A DNA stretch of 64,000 nucleotides, from NCBI RefSeq assembly GCF_001945665.1, contig NZ_CP015780.1, positions 310,001 through 374,000 of the forward strand. The letters are read 5' to 3'. This DNA comes from Borreliella mayonii (GTDB lineage: Bacteria > Spirochaetota > Spirochaetia > Borreliales > Borreliaceae). The translations under genes were made by a program, and so were the position numbers. Under the pieces are notes generated by a model. That model was not told the DNA's origin. It made no database searches and worked only from the letters and a program-made list of their open reading frames with translations. Shown piece after piece: positions 38,151 through 46,292 of the stretch (the stretch's first letter is position 1; the number at the start of each line of letters is the position of its first letter).

Positions 38151-38960
38151 TTATTTGTAAGGCTCACTGTCAAGTCTGTCAATAAACTTATTTTTAAGAG
38201 CAAAGCAAATTTTTTTGAAATTATCCAGATCTCCTTTAGAAAACTTCAAGGGAACAATAGAGGGAATACTAAAATTTGGACTAATTAAATAACCAAATTT
38301 TAGAAATTCATTAAAAATTTCAACATGATAACAAGCATCATAAAGAGGAAACATATACCTATCAGTTACTCTAAATAAAGATGTGGCAAAAGAATTAAAA
38401 TCAACATCGATATTTTTTCTATAAAATAAAAGTTTGCTTAATGTATGTCTAGCTAAAGATAAAGTTACAGCATCAAAATTATCTTTAAATTCTATTTTTC
38501 TGGAAAGATTATCCATAACAACAATACTAACAGACATAAAATCGGGCAAAGGAATGTTGAAAATCATAGGATATTTAATGTTACTAAATCCTACTTTAAA
38601 CTCATATATTCCCTCTTCTTTTTCCCAAGGCATAAAAAATTTATTCTTACCAGTTAAAGATAATAAAAATTCTTTTGCATCTTTTTCTAGCTTAAAAATA
38701 TAAACAGACCCAGCCTCTTTAAAAAAAGTAAATACCAAATTGACAAACTGATTTTTAAAAACAGAAGGATAAGGAGATATCAAGCCCCTTGACACAGTTT
38801 GCTTAAAAAGGCGATTTAAACCTTGAGCCCTATAACCTAAAAAATTCTTTCCACCATTTAAATATAAATCCAAATATCTCTTACCGTGAATATCATAAAG
38901 ATAAAAAAATCTTGCCCTTTTAATTACTGGCAAGTTGTCTATTAAGGACAAATTATGCAT
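38151..38960 (-). CDS. Truncated, degenerate class III aminotransferase-like protein
   Basis: A protein of 269 residues. Its start (RARFFYLYDIHGKRYLDLYLNGGKNFLGY) resembles the N terminus of glutamate-1-semialdehyde-type class III aminotransferases, and the C-terminal part (RYMFPLYDACYHVEIFNEFLKFGYLISPNF) resembles their small domain. The family is about 430 residues long; the middle, with the pyridoxal-phosphate lysine and its neighbours, is missing or unrecognisable. The frame is intact, so it is probably a protein with a new or structural role and not a recent pseudogene. It overlaps gatB by 8 bp. Confidence 0.6.
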   Translation of the reverse strand: MHNLSLIDNLPVIKRARFFYLYDIHGKRYLDLYLNGGKNFLGYRAQGLNRLFKQTVSRGLISPYPSVFKNQFVNLVFTFFKEAGSVYIFKLEKDAKEFLLSLTGKNKFFMPWEKEEGIYEFKVGFSNIKYPMIFNIPLPDFMSVSIVVMDNLSRKIEFKDNFDAVTLSLARHTLSKLLFYRKNIDVDFNSFATSLFRVTDRYMFPLYDACYHVEIFNEFLKFGYLISPNFSIPSIVPLKFSKGDLDNFKKICFALKNKFIDRLDSEPYK

Positions 38961-40410
38961 TTGATAAACTTTCTAAAAGAATTTCATTTGCAAGTATAGG
39001 ATTAATCTTTCCTGAAGATTTTTTCATTATTTGCCCCATCATAAATTTGATAGCATGATCTTTGCCCTTTTTGTAAAGTTCAATTGATTTAGGATTTTCA
39101 TCTAAAACTTCAAGCACAATCTGCTTGATAAAAAACTTATCACTTATTTGTTCTAATTGATTTTCGTTTATAACAACAGAAGCAGAAACTCCTCTAGCCA
39201 TCATATCTGAAAACACCCTTTTTGCCATTTTACCACTTATTTTGCCAGAAACAATAAATTCAACAAGCTCTGTAATATGGCTTGGGGGCAAATTAAATTC
39301 AAGAACACTAATTCCTTTGTCATTAAGAACGCCTAAAACTTCGGACAATATCCAATTGGCTACTTTTTTAGGATCGCTTGAATTAATAACAGCCTCTTCA
39401 AAATATCTAAGCAGGTGCTTATCTGCTGTTAAAGTAATAACATCAAAATCGCTTAGCCCATATTGGTCTTTAAGCCTAACTCTTGCATCAAATGGAAGTT
39501 CAATTAACTTTAAATTTTTAATATTATCAATATAAGAATCATCAATCTCTATTAAAGGCAAATCAGGTTCTTGAAAATAACGATAATCAGATACTGTCTC
39601 TTTGTTTCTTTGAATCACTGTTATCCCACTCTTATCATCAAATCCTCTAGTATGCTTACCGCAACTATTAAGAGTCTTCCTAAATTGAACCCATTCCTGT
39701 TGCTGTCTTAATTCTTCATATTCAATGGCAGCTTTAATAGATTTAAAAGAATTTAAATTCTTTATTTCAGCTATAGGAGTTTTATACTCAACACTACTCT
39801 CTTTAACAATCAAATTAACATTTACATCACATCTAAAAGAACCATTCTCCATATTGCATTCGGACAAATCAAGATACCTAAAAATTTCTCTTAAAGAACT
39901 TAAAAAAGCAACTGCCTCATCCCCACTACTAATATCTGGAGCAGAAACAATCTCAAGCAAAGGAGCACCCGAACGATTAAAATCAATATAACTTTGATTT
40001 TCACTATCTAACAAATGCAGACTCTTACCAGAATCTTCTTCCATATGAATTCTAATAATGTTAATTTTTTTAGACCCAGAAGAGGTTTCAATTAATAAGC
40101 TTCCCCCCTCACAAATCGGCTTATCATTTTGCGAGATTTGATATCCTTTTGGCAAATCTGGATAATAATAATGTTTTCTATCAAATTTAACAACATTTCT
40201 AATCTTTGAATTTGTGGCATGCCCTGCTAAAATTGCACTATTAATAAGCTCTACATTCACACTTGGCAATGAACCAGGCAACCCAAGGCAAATTGGACAA
40301 ACACGAGAATTGGGAACTCCTCCAAACTCATTCTTGCATCCACAAAAAGCCTTTGTTTTTAAGCCTAACTGAATATGAATTTCTAATCCAATAACTAATT
40401 TATATTCCAT
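38953..40410 (-). CDS. gatB: Asp/Glu-tRNA amidotransferase subunit B
   Basis: Kinase-type subunit of GatCAB, which converts misacylated Glu-tRNA(Gln) (and Asp-tRNA(Asn) where present) to the amide. The 485 residues start EYKLVIGLEIHIQL and have the zinc-site cysteines (AFCGC, RVCPICLGLPGSLP), KFDRKHYYYPDLPKGYQISQ, and the tail domain with GKISGKMAKRVF, the YqeY-like tRNA-binding region. It overlaps gatA by 11 bp and the aminotransferase-like gene by 8 bp. Length and motifs are complete. Confidence 0.97.
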   Translation of the reverse strand: MEYKLVIGLEIHIQLGLKTKAFCGCKNEFGGVPNSRVCPICLGLPGSLPSVNVELINSAILAGHATNSKIRNVVKFDRKHYYYPDLPKGYQISQNDKPICEGGSLLIETSSGSKKINIIRIHMEEDSGKSLHLLDSENQSYIDFNRSGAPLLEIVSAPDISSGDEAVAFLSSLREIFRYLDLSECNMENGSFRCDVNVNLIVKESSVEYKTPIAEIKNLNSFKSIKAAIEYEELRQQQEWVQFRKTLNSCGKHTRGFDDKSGITVIQRNKETVSDYRYFQEPDLPLIEIDDSYIDNIKNLKLIELPFDARVRLKDQYGLSDFDVITLTADKHLLRYFEEAVINSSDPKKVANWILSEVLGVLNDKGISVLEFNLPPSHITELVEFIVSGKISGKMAKRVFSDMMARGVSASVVINENQLEQISDKFFIKQIVLEVLDENPKSIELYKKGKDHAIKFMMGQIMKKSSGKINPILANEILLESLSNA

Positions 40411-41845
40411 TAAATCCTAATTCCCTAATCAAATTTTTTGAAAAACTTAAAAGTTCAAAATCTTTCTTGTTGCGCCCAATAATTTGCATTCCTATTGACA
40501 ATCCTTCTTCATCCTTAGAATACGGAAGCGAAATAGCAGGAGCTCCAATAAGATTTGCAATCACAGTACAAATATCTGAATAATACATTTTAACAGGATC
40601 ATCAAAATCCAAACCAACTCTAAAAGGTTTAACAAAACTTGTTGGGGTAATAATAAAATCATAGTTTTCAAAAAGATTATTAAACTTAGGAATAATCAAA
40701 TTTTGAAGAATTTCACAAGCTTTTGAATAATATTTAACATCATATCCTTTTGATAATAAATAATTTCCAAGAACAATTCGCCTTTTAACTTCTTCTGACA
40801 AGAAATTGCTCCTATGTTTAAAATAAAAATCATTAAGATTTAAGCTTTCTGACATTCTCTTTCCATAACAAATTCCAGTATAACGAGCAAGATTGGAGGA
40901 TGCTTCAACAGGAGAAATTGCATAATAAATTGATAAAATAAAATTAATCTCTTCTATTGAAACTTCTTTTATATTAATACCTTTTGACAAAAGATCTAAT
41001 TTGAATTTGGCAAAACTACTTGCAACATTTTTATCCATTAGATCTTCGCTAAGTTCTTTAATTACAGCTAAATTTTTACCTTGCAACGACTCAATTTTTA
41101 AAGGATAAAAATCATCAAATATATCTACACTAGTAGAATCCATTTTATCAGCTCCACAAGTATGCTTTAAAATTAAAGCAATATCTTCAATAGAATGAGA
41201 AAAAAATCCTATTTGATCAAAAGACGAAGCATAAGATGCAAGCCCATAACGAGAAAGACCTCCATAAGAAGGCTTGAAGCCTAAAATTCCTGAAAAAGAT
41301 GCAGGAAGCCTAACAGAGCCCCCAGTATCACTACCAAGCGAAAAAGGTGCTTGAAAAGCTGCAACTACAGCTGCAGAGCCCCCAGAACTACCACCTATAA
41401 CATATTCTCTATTTAAAGGATTTAAAGTTGCACCATAATAAGAAAATTCACAGGTAGAACCCATGGCAAATTCATCCATATTGGTTCTACCAATTAAAAT
41501 TGCCCCTTTATTCTTAAGTCTTTTAATCACAGTCGCATCATAAGGAGAAATATAGCCTTTTAAAATTTCAGAAGCACAAGTTAAAGATTTATCTTGAATT
41601 GAAATATTATCTTTAACTGCAATAAGCATACCAATTAAAGGCAAATCTTCTAATTCACAATTTCTTAAACAGTCGTCATACCTTTTTGCAATTTCCAAAG
41701 AATCATCAAAAAATTCAATATATCCATTAATATCTTTATTTAATTCATAATTACTTTTATAAGCAAGTAAAATATCATAAATTTTACATTTTTTAGTTAA
41801 AATTAATTCTTGAATTTTGGTTAAAGTTAAATTGCTTAAGTCCAA
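40400..41845 (-). CDS. gatA: Asp/Glu-tRNA amidotransferase subunit A
   Basis: Glutaminase/amidase subunit of GatCAB. I start it at the TTG at 41845, which has AAGGA 7 nt upstream and gives 481 residues beginning MDLSNLTLTK; an in-frame ATG at 41890 has no Shine-Dalgarno sequence and would overlap gatC by 35 bp. The amidase-signature triad is complete: K78 (AVKDN), cis-Ser S153 (GGSSGGSAA) and the nucleophile S177 (SDTGGSVRLP). It ends with the typical amidase C-terminal segment (ISLPYSKDEEGLSIGMQIIG). It lies 10 bp after gatC. Confidence 0.95.
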   Translation of the reverse strand: MDLSNLTLTKIQELILTKKCKIYDILLAYKSNYELNKDINGYIEFFDDSLEIAKRYDDCLRNCELEDLPLIGMLIAVKDNISIQDKSLTCASEILKGYISPYDATVIKRLKNKGAILIGRTNMDEFAMGSTCEFSYYGATLNPLNREYVIGGSSGGSAAVVAAFQAPFSLGSDTGGSVRLPASFSGILGFKPSYGGLSRYGLASYASSFDQIGFFSHSIEDIALILKHTCGADKMDSTSVDIFDDFYPLKIESLQGKNLAVIKELSEDLMDKNVASSFAKFKLDLLSKGINIKEVSIEEINFILSIYYAISPVEASSNLARYTGICYGKRMSESLNLNDFYFKHRSNFLSEEVKRRIVLGNYLLSKGYDVKYYSKACEILQNLIIPKFNNLFENYDFIITPTSFVKPFRVGLDFDDPVKMYYSDICTVIANLIGAPAISLPYSKDEEGLSIGMQIIGRNKKDFELLSFSKNLIRELGFNGI

Positions 41846-41855
41846 TGCCTTATCC

Positions 41856-42131
41856 TTATTCCAATATTTTAGGAGATGAAAAATATCCATCTAAAAAAGA
41901 GTTACTAAGCTTTTTAATTGATTCAATAGGAAGAGAAAATCTTACTTTATCCTCACGCAATGTAGAAATCTTTTTCTTATTAGCATTAAAATTAATTTGA
42001 ACTTCAAAATTTGAAATTTCATTAACTAACCTAATAACTTTCTCAAATTTCGAAATAAATTTATCTTCACTATCTCTACTAAGAGTCACCAAACTTAATT
42101 TTAAACTATTTTCTAAATGTATATCTTTCAA
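41856..42131 (-). CDS. gatC: Asp/Glu-tRNA amidotransferase subunit C
   Basis: Small subunit of 91 residues that wraps around GatA and stabilises the complex. The N-terminal helices (KLSLVTLSRDSEDKFISKFEKVIRLVNEIS) and the extended C-terminal part (LREDKVRFSLPIESI) match the family shape. Similarity is weak, as usual for GatC, but its place directly before gatA and gatB makes the call safe. It follows uvrD by 9 bp. Confidence 0.88.
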   Translation of the reverse strand: MKDIHLENSLKLSLVTLSRDSEDKFISKFEKVIRLVNEISNFEVQINFNANKKKISTLREDKVRFSLPIESIKKLSNSFLDGYFSSPKILE

Positions 42132-42140
42132 AACAAACCT

Positions 42141-44237
42141 CTAAACTTTGACAATTTTTTTAACATACTCAGGACTCAAAATAGCCTTCTTCCCATTTCT
42201 CAAACTAATTTTAACAAACTGCAGGTTGCTTTGGTACCAGCTATCAACAACTATTCCCTTTTCTCCATTATAAATTATATAGTCTCCAATATTAAATCTA
42301 ATATCCCTTTTACTATCAATAAAAAAATTATTAAAATTCTCTTTTAAATACTCGGGAATAAAGATAATATCATAAGAGCTTTTGTCAATATCTTGGAAAA
42401 AAACGGAAGGCAAAGTGCCTTTATAAGAACCCCTAAAAGCTCGCCTTAAATTTAAGGTAATAATAAGCTCTGATTTAGCTCTTGTAATTGCAACATAAAA
42501 AAGCCTTCTCTCCTCTTCAAGTCTATCTTTTGTTAATTCTTCAATTTCAGCCGGTAAAAGACCTTTCTCAAGTCCAGAAATTATGACTCTATCAAATTCA
42601 AGCCCCTTAACACCATGAATTGAAGACAAAAGTATATTGGACTTAAAATCTCCAGAAATCAAAGGAGAAAGTGAAGAATTTTCTAAAAATATAGCAAGAC
42701 CTTCAAATGTACCTGAATATTCAATTCCACTATTAATAAGTTCATCAATATTTCTTAATTTCTCGTCCTTATCAAATTTTTTATAATAATCTAAAAGACC
42801 AAACTTAATTACAACATTCTCAATAAAAGCAGATAAATTAATATAATTATCCTCAAAAAGTTTTTTACCCAACTCATCATAAACATTTAAAAACAACAAA
42901 AGAGACTCTTTGGATCTATTTTTAAGCGAACTCAAAACCTTTTTGCTCGCACAAAACAAATTAGAATTAACATCATCATCGTTTAAAGCACTAATTATTT
43001 TATCTATAGCAGTTTTTCCAATTCCCCTAGAAGGCTTGTTTATCATCCTTAAAAAAGCTATTTTATCTTTCTTGTTTATAAAAAGCCTAAGCAAACAAAT
43101 AATATCCTTTATTTCCTCTCTATCATAAAATTTAATTGATCCTAAAACCTTGTATGGGATATTCTTCTTTAAAAAAGATGTTTCAAAATGAAAAGATTGA
43201 GAATTAAATCTATAAAGTATTGCTGTCTGAATATCATTGGGAATAAGCAAATTAGAAAAATATTCAGCCTCATCTGAAGTGCTTTGAAAAACTAAAAATT
43301 TCATCCTTTTATCAGAACTATTTTGAGTTGTTATTTGTTTTTCGTATCTATTTTTATTTTTTGAGATAACCTCATTTGCAATGCCCACTATATTTGAATT
43401 TGAGCGATAATTTTGCACTAAATAAAATTTAATAACATTATCGAAAGTTTTTTCAAATTCAAGAATATTTTCAATTCTGGCTCCTCTAAAAGAATATATC
43501 GACTGATCTTCATCTCCTACGACCATAAAATACATACCATCTAAATAAAGTTCTTTCAAAAATAAAAATTGCGAATAATTTGTATCTTGATATTCATCCA
43601 CAAAAATAACTTTAAATCTAGATTGAATAAATTCTTTTAGAGATTTAGACTGCCTAAGCATTAAAATAGGCTTAATAATAAGATCTGAAAAATCAAAAGC
43701 ATTATTTTTGGCTTTCTCTTCCTCATAAATTTTGATATACTCATGTTCCTTTTCTGTAAATTTAATAAATTTTTCTAAGAAAAAATTTTCTTTGTCTTTT
43801 AAAATCAAAGCTGCAATATGTTTCGCCATTTCAAGACTTGGAGCAAGAGCAATTTGTTTAACAAATTTAACAACATCATTAGTATCCCAAATTGTAAAAT
43901 TTGAATCGTAATTTTTGTCAAAATCCTTATAGTAAGCTCTCAAAAGCCAAGATCCAAAAGAATGAAAAGTTTGAATATGAAGTTTTTTGTCAAATTTTAA
44001 AAGATCATTTACCCTATCATTCATTTCATTTGCAGCTTTGTTAGTAAAAGTTAAAGCCAAAATTTCATTAGGATCTATATTCATATGCTTGATTAAATAC
44101 ACAATTTTTGCAATTATAACTCTTGTTTTACCACTTCCAGGCCCCGCTAAAACAAGCATTGGATTTTTACTTTTACTAAAAACAATTTTTTCTTGAGAAG
44201 TATTTAAGCTAGAAAAAAATTTTTTTATTTTATCCAT
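42141..44237 (-). CDS. uvrD: UvrD/PcrA-type DNA helicase
   Basis: A superfamily 1A 3'-5' helicase of 698 residues used in nucleotide-excision and other repair. Motifs: LNTSQEKIV (Q motif), Walker A AGPGSGKT (31-38), TFTNKAANEM, QTFHSFGSWLLR, Walker B VDEYQD (213-218), GDEDQSIYSFRGA, VQNYRSN, SSIHGVKGLEFD, and VAITRAKSELIIT. The C terminus (about 645-698, FNIGDYIIYNGEKGIVVDSW, then NGKKAILSPEYVKKIVKV) resembles the Tudor-like RNA-polymerase-binding tail of PcrA. The gap to the RodZ-like gene is 2 bp. Confidence 0.95.
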   Translation of the reverse strand: MDKIKKFFSSLNTSQEKIVFSKSKNPMLVLAGPGSGKTRVIIAKIVYLIKHMNIDPNEILALTFTNKAANEMNDRVNDLLKFDKKLHIQTFHSFGSWLLRAYYKDFDKNYDSNFTIWDTNDVVKFVKQIALAPSLEMAKHIAALILKDKENFFLEKFIKFTEKEHEYIKIYEEEKAKNNAFDFSDLIIKPILMLRQSKSLKEFIQSRFKVIFVDEYQDTNYSQFLFLKELYLDGMYFMVVGDEDQSIYSFRGARIENILEFEKTFDNVIKFYLVQNYRSNSNIVGIANEVISKNKNRYEKQITTQNSSDKRMKFLVFQSTSDEAEYFSNLLIPNDIQTAILYRFNSQSFHFETSFLKKNIPYKVLGSIKFYDREEIKDIICLLRLFINKKDKIAFLRMINKPSRGIGKTAIDKIISALNDDDVNSNLFCASKKVLSSLKNRSKESLLLFLNVYDELGKKLFEDNYINLSAFIENVVIKFGLLDYYKKFDKDEKLRNIDELINSGIEYSGTFEGLAIFLENSSLSPLISGDFKSNILLSSIHGVKGLEFDRVIISGLEKGLLPAEIEELTKDRLEEERRLFYVAITRAKSELIITLNLRRAFRGSYKGTLPSVFFQDIDKSSYDIIFIPEYLKENFNNFFIDSKRDIRFNIGDYIIYNGEKGIVVDSWYQSNLQFVKISLRNGKKAILSPEYVKKIVKV

Positions 44238-44239
44238 TA

Positions 44240-45436
44240 CTAATAAACTTCAGAAACCTTAAGATCAAACCCTGAAGGTGTCTTCACCCAAAAGAATTGA
44301 ACAGCAAAAATTTCTTTTCCCTGCTCTTTTAAAAAAGGAGTAATGTCTCTGTCATTAAGAATAATATTAACATCAGAAAGTCTTGAAAAAAATAGTATCA
44401 AAGATTTTTCAAAAGCTAAATTAATAGGAACGCCCTTGGATGCAAAAAAAGACTTGCCATGAAGATTATTTTCATCAGCATATCTAAAAAACGTATCATT
44501 TAAAAAATCTATTTTTAAATCAACATTTGAAAGTTTTTGAGAAGAATATAAGGTAAGATAATCGCTACTTGGTAATTTTTCAGTTCCCTTAACATCAAAC
44601 TGCCAATTTAAAATATTAAATCTATTATCGATATTAGTTTCAGATACATATTTAACATTTAAAGCAAAAGACTCTAAACTTATATGAGCTATTTTCAACT
44701 TATCATAATAATAATTCTCATAAATAATTTTGACTCTAATATTATCATCAAGGTTTATCTCTTTGAACTCTCCTAAATTTAAAATATTTTTACTTTTTTT
44801 ATACTCATCAACAATAACTAAATCGTCGCTAATAAACGATGCCCTATATTTTACAATATCATCGCCATATGCTAAAGATAAAAAATCTCCCTCTTTAAGA
44901 GAAACATTCCAAAAATTCTTTTTATCAAAAGAAACTTCATGAACATTTGAAATTATCTTTTCATCCTGACTAAGCTTGAAAAATTTTTTAAAATAAACTT
45001 CCACTTCTCTAAAATAAAAAAACACAAATAATAAAATAACGCCAACAATTCCTAACAGGATTTTTAACGTGCTTAAAGATTCTAAGCTAAAAAAAAACAA
45101 TTTTTTGTCTGGGACTTTATTGTCAACTAAAAATCCTAAATTTGAAATTTTATCTTCAGATCTAATCCCAATATAACTATTGTTAAGTCTGTTTTTATAA
45201 TCCTTAAAAAGTGTTGATATCAATCTAGAATCAATATCTAAATATTCGCTATAAGTTCTTAAAAATCCAACAGCCAAAACTTCGTTTGGGAAAATTTCAA
45301 TATTAGAATCCTCAAGAGCTTTAAGATACTTAACAGAAATTTTAATATCATCAGCTACCATTTCAAGAGTCAAATTTTTACCATTTCTAACTTTTCTCAA
45401 ATAACTCCCAAATTTAATAAAATCATTTTCTTCCAT
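44240..45436 (-). CDS. RodZ-like HTH membrane protein
   Basis: A protein of 398 residues. An N-terminal helix-turn-helix of the Xre/HTH_25 type (about 9-70: GSYLRKVRNGKNLTLEMVADDI, then EVLAVGFLRTYSEYLDID) precedes a linker, one membrane helix (about 122-142) and a long beta-rich periplasmic part (about 150-398). This is the RodZ layout; RodZ ties MreB to the membrane in rod-shaped cells. The periplasmic part is larger than in E. coli. It lies between lolA (11 bp) and uvrD (2 bp). A pure regulator role is less likely because of the membrane helix. Confidence 0.78.
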   Translation of the reverse strand: MEENDFIKFGSYLRKVRNGKNLTLEMVADDIKISVKYLKALEDSNIEIFPNEVLAVGFLRTYSEYLDIDSRLISTLFKDYKNRLNNSYIGIRSEDKISNLGFLVDNKVPDKKLFFFSLESLSTLKILLGIVGVILLFVFFYFREVEVYFKKFFKLSQDEKIISNVHEVSFDKKNFWNVSLKEGDFLSLAYGDDIVKYRASFISDDLVIVDEYKKSKNILNLGEFKEINLDDNIRVKIIYENYYYDKLKIAHISLESFALNVKYVSETNIDNRFNILNWQFDVKGTEKLPSSDYLTLYSSQKLSNVDLKIDFLNDTFFRYADENNLHGKSFFASKGVPINLAFEKSLILFFSRLSDVNIILNDRDITPFLKEQGKEIFAVQFFWVKTPSGFDLKVSEVY

Positions 45437-45447
45437 AGATTTAAACC

Positions 45448-46098
45448 TTAATTTTTTTTAATATCATATAAAAAATTATCTACTTTATTTGAAGACTTTG
45501 GGGGATCATATTTAAATTTGCTATCAAGAATTCCAACATTAAACTTCACGGCGGTTAAATCAATAACTATTTCGCGCCCACCACTAGTAGGAAAAGCAGT
45601 AATTCTTCTAATTATTCCATCCGGAGCAAAAGCAATAATAAAAGAATTAATAGTAGCAGCCCCCTTGTAAAGCTTTCTAGAAAAGGTTAATTTAATATAT
45701 TTTCCAGGCTCAGATGAATCTAAATCTTCTAGATTTGGAGAATTCGTATAAGACACACTGTACTCACTATTTAAAACTCTCATAAGCCCCCCCCCGCTAC
45801 TACCTTTTACTAATTGCTGATTAAAAGAGGTCCCAAGAGACGGAACATAAACTGTCAAAAATTCACCATCGCTTACAAAAACTTGATTATTTGAATCTAG
45901 ATTAATAATAAACTTGTCTGGAAACTTATAAAGCAAAACACCTGTTTGCTTTAATCCCTTTAAAGTGAAATTAATTGTTGCTTGCATATCCTCTATATTT
46001 TGATATTTAGCATAAATTCCTTCAAAATATTGATTTGCAGATATTTGAGTAAACGCAGCAACAGGATACAAAACTAATAAAAGCATTATTTTTATCAT
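45448..46098 (-). CDS. lolA: Periplasmic lipoprotein carrier LolA
   Basis: Carries lipoproteins across the periplasm; recalled as BB0346. The 216 residues have a signal peptide (about 1-17) and the LolA half-barrel pattern: YAKYQNIEDMQATINFTLKG, GVLLYKFPDKFIINLDSNNQVFVSDGEFLTVYVPSLG, KYIKLTFSRK, and a C-terminal VIDLTAVKFN. No LolB gene is here, in line with spirochaetes, which lack a known one. Codons 102-104 are GGG GGG GGG, giving a run of nine G's in a genome that is mostly A and T. It is the first gene of the nine-gene run to rpsI. Confidence 0.85.
   Translation of the reverse strand: MIKIMLLLVLYPVAAFTQISANQYFEGIYAKYQNIEDMQATINFTLKGLKQTGVLLYKFPDKFIINLDSNNQVFVSDGEFLTVYVPSLGTSFNQQLVKGSSGGGLMRVLNSEYSVSYTNSPNLEDLDSSEPGKYIKLTFSRKLYKGAATINSFIIAFAPDGIIRRITAFPTSGGREIVIDLTAVKFNVGILDSKFKYDPPKSSNKVDNFLYDIKKN
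45787..45795 (-). repeat. G9 homopolymer inside lolA
   Basis: Nine C's on the plus strand, which are three GGG glycine codons of lolA (residues 102-104). A change of one base would shift the frame in the middle of the gene. Confidence 0.9.
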
Positions 46099-46158
46099 TC
46101 TATGAACTCTTATTATTATTAAGCTTAAGTTATTAACAAAACTACATCTAACTATTTA

Positions 46159-46187
46159 TTGTCAATAAACTTTATTTCCATAATACT
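46159..46187 (+). promoter_or_regulatory. Candidate promoter of the RqcH-like gene
   Basis: TTGTCA (46159-46164), 17 bp spacer, AATACT (46182-46187). The same bases read on the minus strand hold a perfect TTGACA (46165-46160) that may serve lolA, though no good -10 follows it there. Confidence 0.3.
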
Positions 46188-46201
46188 ACATATCCTGGAA
46201 A

Positions 46202-46228
46202 TAAACTATTATTAATAGTAATAGTTTA
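46202..46228 (+). repeat. Inverted repeat in the leader of the RqcH-like gene
   Basis: TAAACTATTA (46202-46211) pairs with TAATAGTTTA (46219-46228) over a 7 nt loop. It is all A/T but for one pair. It lies in the predicted leader, about 65 nt before the ATG. Confidence 0.5.
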
Positions 46229-46292
46229 ATACATAAAATAAAAATTTAAAGTTTGGGTATAAACACCTTTAAAGAATTAGGATTTGATAACA

